From NCBI GenBank assembly GCA_030323885.1, contig CM059187.1, forward strand, positions 90,473,121 to 90,537,120: a DNA stretch of 64,000 nucleotides, written 5' to 3'. A program made the translations under genes and the position numbers. The DNA comes from Branchipolynoe longqiensis (lineage: Eukaryota > Annelida > Polychaeta > Phyllodocida > Polynoidae). The notes below the pieces were generated by a model. The model did no database searches. It was not told the origin of the DNA and saw nothing but the letters and a program-made list of their open reading frames with translations. Positions 9,899-21,340 of the stretch are shown piece after piece (positions within the stretch are counted from its first letter, which is position 1; each line of letters starts with the position of its first letter).

Positions 9899-10429
9899 TC
9901 CCCCAGGTCTGTACAATGATGTGTGTTGGCAGCGCCGATTAACAGAGGAGTGGTGATCAGAACAATCCTAAAAATGTAACCACCGTTTTGTATTATACAT
10001 ATAGATTGTCATGCAGGGCATGTACCTTCATGTCCAAACCCCACTGTCGATAACTGGCTTTATTCCATCCCATATTTGCATCTGTAAGAAGAAATCATAC
10101 ATAATTCAGATCAAATAAACCCAGAGACCAGAGAATAGTGAATATTGTTTACGATTGTGTGAAGGCAGACGAAATTGTGGACATTCTTTTTTTGGCTTCA
10201 TGCACTTTGGCAATGAAGTTCATATTACTTTGGGGTCAACTTTATTGTATTTAGGGGACGTTTTACCTCCTCCTTTTATCACCTGAATTGAGTCTGTTGG
10301 TACAATCAGTATCGTTGATGTATTTCAGTACATTAATTGGTAGGCTTTACTATAGGAAAATGTGTTATCACCTATACCCAGTGAACCTGTTTCAACTGGC
10401 AATATATATTTATATCACTAGAAAGAGAC
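9899..10429. other. Unassigned spacer
   Basis: About 530 bases with no frame, repeat or RNA gene that I can recognise. Confidence 0.4.
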
Positions 10430-11180
10430 AAACCTGTTGTACCAATTAGGCGACTATCAGCCACACTTGGTGTTTCATTTAAGAGTGATTAAGGATTGAA
10501 TTTACATTAAAACAGAAGGATTTTTATGTATTACATCTCATATCATGGTGGTTTTGTTCAACTGGCAAATACTATTTACATCATTGAAGAAAGGATCTTC
10601 TGGATTATATTTATGTGATTAGCTAGATGATCTGCTGATTGTGGTATAGCAATATACCCCTTATATGTGGCAACTGCCGCCTCAGGGCACTGCCGAGAAT
10701 GAGTGTGTGTGCGCTGTGTGTTGTGCGTCTGTCACTGAACCCCTGGTCAGCCCTCCCAGACCAGTACTGAGCGCATCCTCCTCCCCCCATCGTGACCCCC
10801 ACCACAGCCTCTCCCCCATTCCAGGGAGATACCAACACACAGCATGCACAGTCATTCTCTGCAATGTCATGAGGCAGCAATTACCATAATTAAGGGCCAT
10901 TTTGCTAGAACACAAACACAAGATCTTTCCCTGATCACATAAATAGAAAATCTGCAAATATTTTCTTTAATAATATCAATATTATTTGAAAGATCATTTC
11001 CCTGATCACATAAATAGAAAATCTGCTATTTTTTTCTTTAATAGTATAAATATTATTTATCAGTTTAACATGATATGTGGTGAAATGCATAAAAGTCCTT
11101 CTGTTTTAATGTATATTCAATCCTTAATTACTCTTAAATACACTGATAATCATTTAATTGGTGCAACAAATTTGGTGATA
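10430..11180. mobile_element. Foldback element
   Basis: Long imperfect inverted repeat: 'aaggattgaatttacattaa' plus 'aacagaaggatttttatg' at 10490-10535 is matched in reverse at 11085-11140, and the outer ends (ttgtaccaatta / taattggtgcaac) also pair. A second inverted pair lies inside (10665-10705 against 10845-10890), so one element is probably inserted in another. A 28 bp direct repeat ('ttccctgatcacataaatag') occurs at about 10926 and 10999. Confidence 0.65.
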
Positions 11181-11324
11181 TATAGATATAATAATTCTAA
11201 CATATGCAGGTAACCCCCTCCCCCCTTCCCTCCTCTTCCCCTCCTCCAACTCCTCCCCCTACTCGGACCCGTAACTCCTATTTCCGGCCCTCCCCACTCC
11301 CTATACCTCTTGTGTTTTCCCATT

Positions 11325-12893
11325 TCCCAATCACTCAGCAATAATGGCTCTGACTGAAATCTTAGACAACATACTACAAGACCTTGAAAATGGGAAACAT
11401 GTTGCAGGAGTCTACTTAGACCTGAGCAAAGCATTTGATACCGTAGACCATGACATCCTACTCTCAAAACTTAGGAACAACGGAATTCGAGGCCAGGGAC
11501 TTAAATGGTTTGAGAGTTACCTAAGCAATAGAAAGCAATTTACATACATAAACGGTAAACGATCCAAGCTAAACTCAATCAGCAATGGTGTCCCCCAAGG
11601 TTCTGTCCTGGGACCTCTCCTATTTTTGATCTACACAAATTATATAGTCAACTGTACAAAACAAGATGTCAAAACAAGGTTATTTGCAGATGATACCAAC
11701 GGCTTCATAACCTCAAATTCACCCAAACAACTAAAACATTCAATTAAAACATTCCTTTCAGACATATTTACATGGTGCAATGATAACAAATTAACAGTAA
11801 ACCTGAACAAAACATGCTACACAATATTTAAAAGCAGAAGTACAACCATTCCTGATTACCTAAACAACATAAAGATAAACAATAACACAATAAAGAGAGT
11901 CCCTTCTGTGAAATACCTAGGTATAATTCTAGATGAGAACCTCAACTGGGATGAACATATTGATGACTTAAATAATTCAATAATTAAAACGGCTATCTCA
12001 TTTAAAATAATCAGACGACGGGTACATGAGGAAAATAAAAAATTACTATACTATGCATACGTTTACTCCAAAATCCAGTATGGTATAGAGGTGTATGGGA
12101 GAGCCAAATCATCAACCCTAAAAAAGATACAGACACAACAAAACAGAGCCTTGAAAATACTGTATAGCAAAGACTATCTCACCCCAACTAAATCACTTCA
12201 TAAAGACCTGGACTTACTTATGGTAACTGACATTTATAAAATATACATTGCAAAATTTGTTTACAAGCAAAAGAATGGCCTCCTCCCTGAAATATTTGAT
12301 AATCTCTTCAAAGAAAACAATCAGGTCCATTCCCATAACACACGACAGATAAATAACATACATCACAAACACACTAGAAACAAATATGGCAAAATAACAA
12401 CTGAAAACCAAGGAACCAATATCTGGAACTCAATACCAGTAGAGATTAGAAACCTTCAAACTTTGAAAAACTTCTGTAAAAAACTAAAGATAAGCTATCT
12501 CAATGCATACTAAATCGATTACCAGTAAAGAATATATATAATACCCCTATTAACATACATGCAAAATAACTACTGATACTGCATGTAAGTACATGAATCC
12601 ATGACACAATATCCATATAATATTCCTATCGTTACTTTGTTTTTTACTAACTGTGAAGAGACGCATCAGTAGCTCATCATAATCATTAGTTAAAAATGTA
12701 GCTTAAGTTTAATAATTCGTTATTGTCATCACTTATTCATTCACATCATGGAGACCAGCTAGATAAGCATCGCTTTTCTGGGATCCTTTCTGTCTGTAAG
12801 GAATTTGTATGCATTTATTGTATCACCTCAATTTATTGTAAACATACCTTGCAGAGAGTTAAAATAAAAGAATTGAATTGAATTGAATTGATT
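11325..12893 (+). mobile_element. 5'-truncated LINE (Jockey/CR1-like)
   Basis: RT homology starts abruptly near 11325 (N-H-S-A-I-M-A-L) after a pyrimidine-rich stretch, so the endonuclease and N-terminal RT are missing. The open frame ends at 12513. It is followed by about 380 bp of 3' UTR that ends in a pentamer tail (gaatt)n near 12870-12893. A 3'-end-only copy in reverse lies at 43006-43161, which confirms the element's 3' boundary. Confidence 0.9.
11344..12513 (+). CDS. LINE reverse transcriptase, C-terminal 389 aa
   Basis: RNA-dependent DNA polymerase domain of a non-LTR retrotransposon. Landmarks: A-G-V-Y-L-D-L-S-K-A-F-D-T-V-D-H (residues 21-36, first catalytic Asp region), G-V-P-Q-G-S-V-L-G-P (82-91) and F-A-D-D (114-117, the catalytic box). 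The thumb and C-terminal region follow, ending in W-N-S-I-P-V-E-I-R-N-L and L-N-A-Y. The frame has no stops or frameshifts over 389 codons, so the insertion looks recent. The first ATG is internal to the RT domain and is not a true start: the protein is truncated at its N terminus and lacks fingers residues and the endonuclease. It is probably not functional alone. Codon use is A/T-rich compared with the SLC22 exons. Confidence 0.9.
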   Translation: MALTEILDNILQDLENGKHVAGVYLDLSKAFDTVDHDILLSKLRNNGIRGQGLKWFESYLSNRKQFTYINGKRSKLNSISNGVPQGSVLGPLLFLIYTNYIVNCTKQDVKTRLFADDTNGFITSNSPKQLKHSIKTFLSDIFTWCNDNKLTVNLNKTCYTIFKSRSTTIPDYLNNIKINNNTIKRVPSVKYLGIILDENLNWDEHIDDLNNSIIKTAISFKIIRRRVHEENKKLLYYAYVYSKIQYGIEVYGRAKSSTLKKIQTQQNRALKILYSKDYLTPTKSLHKDLDLLMVTDIYKIYIAKFVYKQKNGLLPEIFDNLFKENNQVHSHNTRQINNIHHKHTRNKYGKITTENQGTNIWNSIPVEIRNLQTLKNFCKKLKISYLNAY

Positions 12894-14268
12894 TCGGTTA
12901 GCGCATGCTCAGATGTAAACAGGTTCATCCAGCTGGTAAGAGTCATCTTCCCCCCGGACCCCCTACCACCACCAACCCGGTACCCAGTGACTGTGAGTGG
13001 GCATGTGTGGGCTGGGTGGCTGTGTGTGATGCATATCTGATGTATAGCGTGGAGTGTATGGTTGTGAGGGTAGAAGCTGGTGTCATTGTGTGTGTGTGTA
13101 GTGGTGGTGGTGGGGGTGAGGGGTGGGGTTAATGTAAGCAAATGCCTTGGCATTAGGTTCAGTGTTGTTTCTACCCTTGACCCCCCCAACCCCTAACCCC
13201 CACTTCGGAGGTATCAATGTGTGATTTCGATTCTGGGGTTGTTTGTAACCTTACAACGGTTACTGGTTGCAGAACTGCAACATTAATAGAGAGGCTCCGA
13301 TAAATCGGCCCAATCTTTGGTTGAAGACTTAACTTCAGTAGGGAGTGTTGTAGAAGCTGGGGACATCTTTGCAACATTGTAACGGTGAGGCATTGGGGTG
13401 GCAGCGAATCTCTTCGGTCTGGTGGTAGTTGAGCTGTAGATGTAGTTGAGCACTTGTATCCAGTCAGCAGCAAGGGGTTCGAGGAAGGCGGGTAAAGATG
13501 GGAGCAGCGGTGGTTCCAGCAATGAGAACAAGACAGAGACATCGTAAAGGTGAAGGGCCCCATCCAAGAACACAACTACCCTGGTCAGGGGAAGAAGTAT
13601 GCCTGGGAGAAATCGAAAGGGCAGAGTCTAGGAAAGAGAAATGAGGAGAGTTGAGTCAAAGGACCGTGTCTATTTGCTCTATGGTGACCGATCAGCGAGC
13701 CATAGACACGGACAGAGTAAGAGTAGAAAGTGGTCAGAGCCTCGTGCACCCCAGCACATACCCCCCCCCCCTCCTCATGATTAGTCTACAGAACAACCCA
13801 AAACTGGGTCATCGCTCCCTCCTCCCTCACTCTCTCACCCCTCCTGCTCGCCACCAGCAATGTGTGGGTGGGTAGATGAGGGGGAGGATGACGGAAGGCG
13901 GGGGGAGGGGGGGGGAGTGATTAGGCGCAGCCATCCACTCGGGCTCTACACTCTCACAGCACTCCCCCATAAACACTGGATATATGCTTGGAGTTACCCA
14001 GTACTAAATTACATCAACGGATCTGATTCTGCCAACAGACTCTCATTTCATGTGTTTCCCCAACCTGTTTATCGCCATAATGGTATTGGGTTCACTCAGT
14101 TGTCAATGTGTGTATTAATGGAAGCTATCGCATGACCAGACATCTTCTAGCAGGGCAAAGAAATATATCCCCTCAGTTCATATAGAGCCTTAAAATAATA
14201 AGAATATATTACCCGATATGGGGTGGGAGCCCAAGGAACTAACTATGCATGAGCATCGACCACGGAAG
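12894..14268. other. Unassigned spacer
   Basis: About 1.4 kb of moderately GC-rich sequence with G- or C-runs (13098-13135, 13760-13775, 13900-13915). Open frames here overlap on both strands and match nothing I recognise. Confidence 0.4.
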
Positions 14269-14595
14269 ACCAAACAGGATGGCCGAATTGAGCGTCTGTC
14301 TCCCGTTTTGGTAGATCGCGGGATTCGAACCAATGGGTTCGAACCCTGGTTGAGTCAAACCAATTGATACTTGTCACTTCCCAGCCTGGTGCTTGGCATT
14401 ATTAGGATAGGGCAAGGACTGGTTGGCTCAGTGTTAGGATAATGTGACTGAGTGGGATCATGGTGCCAGAAGCCTAGTCTCCCATTGGGGCAACATTATA
14501 AAATTGCCATGAGTGCGCACTGTCACAAGTCATTACCTGTCTTGATATGACCTTAGATGTTGCCAGGACCTAATACTCCAACAACCAACCAATCG
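14269..14595 (+). repeat. SINE1 copy
   Basis: Head 'ggatggccgaattgagcgtc', B box 'gggttcgaaccctggttgag', body and the tail 'caggacctaatactccaac'. Confidence 0.85.
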
Positions 14596-14820
14596 ACCGA
14601 GGAAACATAAGCAGCACATTCCAGCCGCTGGTTCCAGGATATTGCAGGACTCACCCTCTACATATTAGGGTTATTAAAGCACTTATTCATTACTTCAATC
14701 TTGAAACCTTCCCCATTTTGAGAAGTCGATTCTGAAAGTTAAATGTATTTCAACAAATAATCATGATAAAATAGATGTTACATCGAACTGGTCAGTCCGA
14801 TGTCAGTGTGATCAAATCTG

Positions 14821-15112
14821 GCTGGTTGTTTGGTGGAGTTCCAGGTCCTGGCAACATCTAAGGTCCCATCAGGATGGAATGCCATCGGTCATCATAGCAG
14901 TGGATAGCAGTGTCCTGGGGGGTGATGCAAGCGGGAAATAGTGTGCCTAGACTCGCACTTGAACCCACACTTGTTGCCATTCGGGGGGTAGCATCCTAAC
15001 CATTAGATTATATAGTCTCGCGTAATGCAATCACCCTATTTACGCCCACCTGTGTATGTGGATCCTTGCCTGAGGGTGAGAGGTCAGTGCAGACTACTAC
15101 AGCAGGGTAGAG
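14821..15112 (-). repeat. SINE1 tail joined to an old SINE2
   Basis: 14821-14875 is a SINE1 tail in reverse. 14918-15112 is a diverged SINE2 (B-box complement 'cttgaacccacact', then the block ending 'gagaggtcagtgcagac'). Confidence 0.6.
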
Positions 15113-15294
15113 ACTGCTTTGTTACTACCATTTTGGCATTCAATGAAAGATTGTATTTCTTGAAAGTATGTTTTCCTTCCTTCAATAGGAGGAGACCCCG
15201 AATGTTCCATTGACTGTAAATGGAGAAGGTGATGGGAAGTCGGAGATTAAACCAAGTAAGTAGCAGCCTAGAGGGCCTACTCATTGAGGCATCA

Positions 15295-15836
15295 GATGCG
15301 GTGGCTGAATTGGTAAAGACTAAGAGCGCAGGCTTTCTGTGTGGAAGGTCGGGAGTTGAAAACCCAGCCTAGTCAAACCAATTGTCGAGTCAAGCCAATG
15401 ACTTAAACATTGATCATTGTCGCTTCCTAGCCTGGCGCTCGGCATTATTAGGATAGTGCAAGGACTGGTTGGCTCAGTGTCAGGATAATGTGACTGAGTG
15501 GGATATCAGGTCATGGTGCTGGTGGCCTGGTCTTCCAGTGGGGCAGCACTATAAAGTCGCCATGAGTGCGCACTGTCACAAGTCGGTACCCGTCCTGATA
15601 TGACCTTAGATGTTGCTAGGACGTAAAACAACAACAAACAAACAAAACCTAGCCTGGGGCTTGGCATTACTGGGACAGGGCAAGGACTGGTTTTCTCAGT
15701 GTCAGGATAATGGTACTGAGTAAGATATTGGGTCATGGTGATGGTGGTCTGGTATCGCAGTGGGACAGCACTATAAAGTTGCCATGAGTGTGCACTGTCA
15801 CAAGTTACTTAGATGTTGCCATGATGTAAAACCTCA
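15295..15836 (+). repeat. Two SINE1 copies head to tail
   Basis: First copy 15295-15649 with the head 'atgcggtggctgaattggta' and the tail 'acgtaaaacaacaacaaac'. A second copy without its head follows at 15650 and ends 'catgatgtaaaacctcacc' at 15836. The second may have inserted into the A-rich tail of the first. Confidence 0.8.
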
Positions 15837-15864
15837 CCAAACTCATCTGGGTGGAAACTTGCTG

Positions 15865-17377
15865 GGGCCATATTCATGTGGAGGTGCCAAGGCCTTAACC
15901 GCGGCTACGGTATCCCCACAAGGCTAACGGTGGAAAATCCGTACTTATGTGTCGGTGCCAACGCTAACCGCCGACCGTAGCCTCGGCTAAGGTACCCCAT
16001 TTTCAAACCAGGGTTAACTGCTAGACGCACCGGTTAGTGTACGTGTGAGGCTCTCAATCTATTAAATGTCTCTGTCTGTGTCTGTGTCTGTGTCTCTGTG
16101 TCTGTGTCTATGTCTCTGTCTGTGTCTCTGCCTGTGTCTCTGTCTGTGTCTCTCTCTGTGTCTCTGTCTGTGTCTCTGTCTGTGTCTTTGTGTCTGTGTC
16201 TCTGTGTATGTGTATGTGCCTGTGTATGTGTCTCTATCTGTGTCTCTGTCTGTGTCTCTGTCTGTGTGTATGTCTCTGTATGTGTCTCTGCCTGTGTCTC
16301 TGTCTGTGTCTCTCTCTGTGTCTCTGTCTGTGTCTCTGTCTGTGTCTCTGTCTGTGTCTCTGTCTCTGTGTCTGTGTCTCTGCCTGTGTCTCTGTCTGTG
16401 TCTCTGTCTGTGTCTCTGTCTGTGTCTCTGTCTGTGTCTCTGTGTCTGTGTCTCTGTCTGTGTCTCTGTCTGTGTCTCTGTATATGTGTCTGTGCCTGTG
16501 TCTGTGTCTCTGTATGTGTCTCTGTATGTGTCTCTGTCTGTATCTCTGTCTGTGTCTCTGTCTGTGTCTCTGTCTGTGTCTCTGTCTGTGTCTCTGTCTG
16601 TGTCTCCGTCTGTCTGTGTGTGTGTCTGTCTGTGTCTGTGTCTGTGCCTCTGTCTCTCTCTCTGAGACACACAGACACACACACAGACACACACAGACAC
16701 ATAGACACACACAGATACACAAAGACACACACATACACAGAGACACACACAGAGACACAAATACACACACAGACACAGAGACACAGACACAGACACAGAG
16801 ACACAGACACATACACAGATAAACACACAGACAGAGACACAGATGCAGAGACACAGACAGCGACAGACACAGAGACACAGAAACAGACACAGAGACACAG
16901 ACAGAGGCACAGACAGAGACACAGATGCAGAGACACAGACAGAGACACAGAGACACAGACAAAGACACAGACAGAGACACAGACAGAGACACAGACAGAG
17001 ACACAGACGCAGAGACACAGACAGAGACATATACAGAGACAGACACAGAGACACAGACAAATTCAGCAAATAAACCATAATTCGAAGCAATATTAATGCT
17101 GCCATCGTTGTTGTTGTTTGTTGTTGTTTTACGTCCTAGCAACATCTAAGGTCATATCAGGACATTGCTGCCGTCGCACAGGCGGCGATATTAATATTGT
17201 CGAATCGAGGGAATTCCCAAATCTATAAATAAACTCACGGTTAGCTATCCGCGGCGGCTTTGACATTGGTGAATACGACTTGACCTATTTCTCCAACCCG
17301 CCGATAACCTCGGATAGCTACCCCAGAGCTAGCGTGTAGCTCCGGCTAAGCCTGGCACGACTACATGAATATGGCCC
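15865..17377. mobile_element. 1.5 kb TIR element carrying a giant microsatellite
   Basis: Ends 'gggccatattcatgt' at 15865 and its complement ending at 17377, flanked by CTG on both sides (15862-15864 and 17378-17380), a possible 3 bp target duplication. Subterminal sequences also pair imperfectly (gtgccaaggccttaaccgcgg with ccggctaagcctggcac). The core is the microsatellite at 16062-17065, and a SINE1 tail in reverse sits at 17110-17163. No transposase is present. Confidence 0.7.
16062..17065. repeat. (TGTCTC/TG)n microsatellite with strand switch
   Basis: From 16062 to about 16660 the plus strand is a 'tgtctctgtctgtgtctctg' type repeat. From about 16662 to 17065 it switches to the complement, 'gacacagacagagacacaga'. 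The two halves form an approximately 1 kb hairpin-capable inverted repeat. All six frames are open over long stretches only because the repeat lacks stops, so none is a gene. Confidence 0.95.
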
Positions 17378-17454
17378 CTGGTTTCGACATGATCTAGTTA
17401 ACATAGCAATACCAATGGCACATAGCATTTGGCTTCGACTCATCTGCCCACAAC

Positions 17455-17700
17455 TTAAAAATTGATACTTGTTGCTTCGTAGCCTGGTGCTCGGCATTAA
17501 TAGGATAGGGTAAGGACTGGTTAGCTCAGTGTCCGGATAATGTCACTGAGTGGGATATCAGGTCATGGTACTGGCAGCCTGATTTCCGAGTGGGGCAGCA
17601 CTATAAAGTTGCCATTAGTGCGCACTGTCACAAGTCAGTACCCGCCCTGATATGACCTTAGATATTGCTAGGATGTAAAACAACAACAAACAAACAAAAA
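17455..17700 (+). repeat. SINE1 copy without head
   Basis: Starts at 'aaaaattgatacttgttgct' and runs to 'aggatgtaaaacaacaac'. The tRNA-like head is missing. Confidence 0.8.
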
Positions 17701-18237
17701 ACATCTGCCCACATAAATTATTTGACATGCTTGCACTCCAAATATCGCCAAATTAAGTCAATTAACATAAATGTTAGGGGTTCTTAACAATGATCAACAT
17801 GTTCACAAGCATACACATGGATAAAAGTGGTCTCCCTTAAGAAAAAGGGAAAAAAACGGAAATCAAGCTGAGATCATTACACCGCCAGCGAATTTCCATG
17901 AAAATAGGGATTTTCCCCTGTAGGATTAGCACTGTCAGGGAAGCGTGGAAAAGTGCCGGTAGTCAGGTTTCAACTGTCCTCATTGTGTGTTTGGAACATA
18001 TAACTAACCATAGCAAAACACAGATAGCCAGTAAATATTGAGAGTTAGCGAAGTCTGACAAACTTAGAGTGAATAGTGGGAGCTGGGAGTTGTGCTTAGA
18101 ACACTCTAGTTGTGTCAACCAATCCATTCTGGAAATGTCAGTCACGTGACAGTGATGTCAGTGATCAGTGTGACCATAACGTACCTACTTAGCCATCACT
18201 GTGTTATCCTCAAAAAGAATTTGGCACATGGCTAAAG
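17701..18237. other. Unassigned spacer
   Basis: AT-rich sequence with no feature that I can support. Confidence 0.4.
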
Positions 18238-18610
18238 ACCCTATAATACTAAGACGGCTCGCTCCCTATCTCTCCCATGGTAATGTACATTTCGCAGTGC
18301 CACCTTGTGGTGGGTTTGATCAGCCCGGCTGCTGGTTGGTGTTTCACATGTAAAGACATACAATTATATTATACATGAGATAGGTAAGTATGAATACACA
18401 TCAATATGAAATTGTTATGAACAAATACACATCATCATCAGCATCATCACCATGATTGCCATCATCACACATCTTTCATATTCATATATACATTTATACA
18501 TATAATATAGCAACTGTTTAACCAAGAGAATAGCCAGCACACCAAGTGGTGGGTTTGATCATTTTGATTACACAGTACAGGCTGAGTGAGCCGTCTTAGT
18601 ATTATAGGGT
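18238..18610. mobile_element. 373 bp MITE, copy 2
   Basis: Same inverted repeats and interior as 7247-7619 with only scattered differences by eye. The outermost bases pair as 'aaagaccctata' and 'tatagggtcttt', so the true TIR is about 32 bp. Confidence 0.85.
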
Positions 18611-19133
18611 CTTTGACAGGGCGTCCATTGTTGAGAACATGTTTTGGGTGATTGCCTTCTTCAGCGTAATGGGACTGAGTCTGGAAAATTGCAGTTGCAT
18701 AAGCTAGTTGTTACTATCAGTATCATATGCCCTAAGGGTTACTGGCTCCCCGGGAATGTTCAACTTCGGCGCCTTTACAAGTATTTACCTTCTTTTTGCT
18801 TCTAGAAATTATGATTGTCACCTCTTAGCACGTAGCCCCCGGCGACTGTCTGAGTTGCCTGTTCCTTCAGCCGACCCTGATTACTCGTGTCATAATAGGC
18901 ACCAGCTAGAACGCCAGGACATTCTTTAAAAACGACACGAATGAATTGCAATGCAACAATTACCCTAAAACTTCCCCCAATCTAGTTAAATCTACTCCCT
19001 CGGCTCTGTTTCGAGGACAGTTGTTAAACAACCATATAGAAAAAGTGTCTGCAGGCTAGGTTACGGACAGTCATATTAATTCTTAATCTGGGAAGCTAAA
19101 GATATTGTTCACATATTTATCTATCATAGCATG
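18611..19133. other. Unassigned spacer
   Basis: No recognised repeat. A 73-codon frame at 18708 matches nothing I know. Confidence 0.4.
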
Positions 19134-19640
19134 TGTCATGGGGGTGATGAAAATGGGAAATATTGCACCTAGAGCGGGACTCGAACCCACATCTCTTTGC
19201 ATTCTGGGTCAGTGTGCAAACCATTACACCACCTAGGCTCCCTGATATCACCACACTACCCACGCCTACCTGTCTATGTGGTTACTTGCCTGAGAGGTCA
19301 GTGCAGACCACTACACTCGACCCCCTGGAATTGTAAGTCTTTTAATGATTACAATTATATACATACAGGCAATGCACTAACATATACATACACAGGGTAG
19401 GTTCAACAACCATACAGCGCAAAGCTTGTACAGGATCCTGGTCATGGCACCAGTGTCGTGGGGGTTATGAAAATGGGAAATATTGCACCTAGAGTGGGAC
19501 TCGAACCCACATCTCTTTGCATTCCGGGTCAGTGTGCTAACCATTACACCACCTACGCTCCCTGATATCACCACACTACCCACGCATACCTGTCTATGTG
19601 GTTACTTGCCTGAGAGGTCAGTGCAGACCACTACACATGT
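19134..19640 (-). repeat. SINE2 tandem composite
   Basis: Two SINE2 units (19134-19318 and 19445-19635) in the same direction, separated by a shared spacer ('ggaattgtaagtcttttaat', 'acatacaggcaatgcacta'). On the minus strand each has a tRNA-like head, 'ggagcctaggtggtgtaatg' (A-box region) and 'gtgggttcgagtcccgctct' (B box). The same unit plus spacer recurs at 43415-44125. Confidence 0.85.
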
Positions 19641-20377
19641 TTCTTTTAAGTTGCAGAATGCATTAAATCATTTAGATTAATGTACATTAAAATTTGAATG
19701 GGAAGAATCCAGTGTCCACCATCTTGGTTTGTGTGCGTTCTCAGCCAGTTCATCAACTCTATGCCAACATAGATAAACACTGCATGCTGGGACGAGGACC
19801 TCCACAGCTTGTTTCCAGTTGATTCATACCAAGCATGCCAAAAGCAATGATCATCGCTCATCCATACTGGTAGATAAAAGATCCATAAAAGATTCACCTC
19901 TGACTGTGTTAAAGAGGTGAACCACAAGGTTAAGTAAAAGCTGGCGAAAATGTGTGTCACAGTTCATGGCCTTATAGATTGTACCTCCTACCTTTCATAT
20001 CGTATGTCGATTAAAATCCAATAGTTACAACCCAAGTGTATATGTTTTCCCTCAACATATACACTCCAGAGTGTTCAAATCACATAACATCAAGGCACGT
20101 TGACACAAAATCAGTTTGAAGTGATAGAGTCCATGAAATAAATCCTCATGTTTGAATGAACTGGTTGTACCACCTGACTACCTCAACCAATGAAAATGTA
20201 CCACCTGGTTATCAGCCAATGAAAATGACCTTGATTCGACTCTACCAAAATGGCTAACATGTGGTGTATATGCCGTTCCAGACTTTAAACGTCATGCATA
20301 TATGGATTTAATCGACTAAACAGCTCAAAGGTTGTGGGTAAATATACATGCATGTGTATGAATAATATATTTTGCTT
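19641..20377. other. Unassigned spacer
   Basis: About 740 bases upstream of the GC-rich insert. No recognisable feature. Confidence 0.4.
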
Positions 20378-20749
20378 CTTTGATTGTGAATTTGGTCGTA
20401 ATGCGAAGCATTGCGGTTGATGCGAGGAGAGGAACAGACCTCTCCCCCCGCCCGGGCTGTCGCGCAGCATTCTCGCCTCACCCGACGCCCGCTGCTCACC
20501 TCTCCCTCGCCCTCCTCCGGGCCGGCTGCTTTCACACCTCACCTGCCATCGCCCTCCGGCCCTCCCTTATAAGGCCGCCCGCCGGCCACCCTCAGCCACT
20601 CGCCCTCCAGCCTCCTCGCCGCTCTGCCACTTTTCCTCCACCCACCCACCCAACTCTCTCCTACTCTCACTTCCCTGCTGGTGGAGGGCTCCTCGGCCCC
20701 CCCCCCTCACTGACTCTACCAACTCCTACCGGACTTTGATTGTGAATTT
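20378..20749. repeat. GC-rich insert with 16 bp target duplication
   Basis: The 16 bp 'ctttgattgtgaattt' stands at 20378-20393 and again at 20734-20749. It flanks 340 bases of very C-rich plus-strand sequence unlike its surroundings, which reads as retroposition of a GC-rich RNA or DNA. The insert holds 'cccttataaggccgccc' at about 20566, which could act as a TATA box for the plus-strand gene starting near 21.6 kb. That is only a possibility. Confidence 0.55.
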
Positions 20750-20919
20750 AGGCTCTCATATCATTTCCCCACTTTTTCGCCAGCTTTTATATAGATATTA
20801 TAGGGTTGGTATTCACCCCTCCGGTGGCTACCGCAGCAGTACGCGGTGACTCTTGTATCTACCATACTGGACGTTATTATTTTATCTATTTGAAACGACA
20901 CACATTTTTTCGACCAGAC

Positions 20920-21025
20920 GGGATGGCCAAATTAGGTATAGCGTCCATCTCCCGCGTTGGTAGATCGTGGGGGTCATGGGTTCGAATCCTGGTTGCGTCA
21001 AACCAATGACTTAAAAATGTATACT
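20920..21025 (+). repeat. SINE1 head, interrupted
   Basis: tRNA-like head ('gacgggatggccaaattagg', B box 'gggttcgaatcctggttgcg'). It is interrupted at about 21025 by SINE3 and continues at 21341. Confidence 0.8.
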
Positions 21026-21340
21026 TGTGGCGGGGTGGTTAGAGTGTCTGACTTTTTTCTAGGTCAGACTCCTAATCTGAGAGTTGGCGGTTTGATTCCC
21101 CGTGCCCCCAGCTCTGCCAATTTGGATTTCCACCGCTGTGTATAACTTACAGCGTCATCAAAGGCCAGTTGCTCTCATACCATGTCTATGTGGTGTGGGA
21201 GGTTAAAAAATCCCTTGGGTCGGTAAAAGTGTAGGCTCGGGCTTTCTATCGACCAGCAGTGGAATGAGGAAGACCAGTCGTCTATGACTGAAATTTCCCC
21301 TGCTTAAACAACTAATGGACCAAAAAAAAAAAAAAAAAAA
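21026..21340 (+). repeat. SINE3 nested in SINE1
   Basis: SINE3 family: tRNA-like head 'tggcggggtggttagagtgt', B box 'ggtttgattccccgtgcccc', body 'ggaggttaaaaaatccctt' and an A-run of about 20 at the end. It is inserted inside the SINE1 whose halves flank it. Confidence 0.85.

Noticed and set aside
16034..17145. Very long open frames on both strands across the microsatellite (up to 347 codons)
   Set aside because: Six frames are open at once and the peptides are simple Ser/Val/Leu/Cys or Thr/Asp/Arg/His repeats. They come from the repeat lacking stop triplets.
20380..20739. 119-codon Pro/Ser-rich frame in the GC-rich block
   Set aside because: Composition-driven (C-rich strand); the block looks like an insert with a target duplication.
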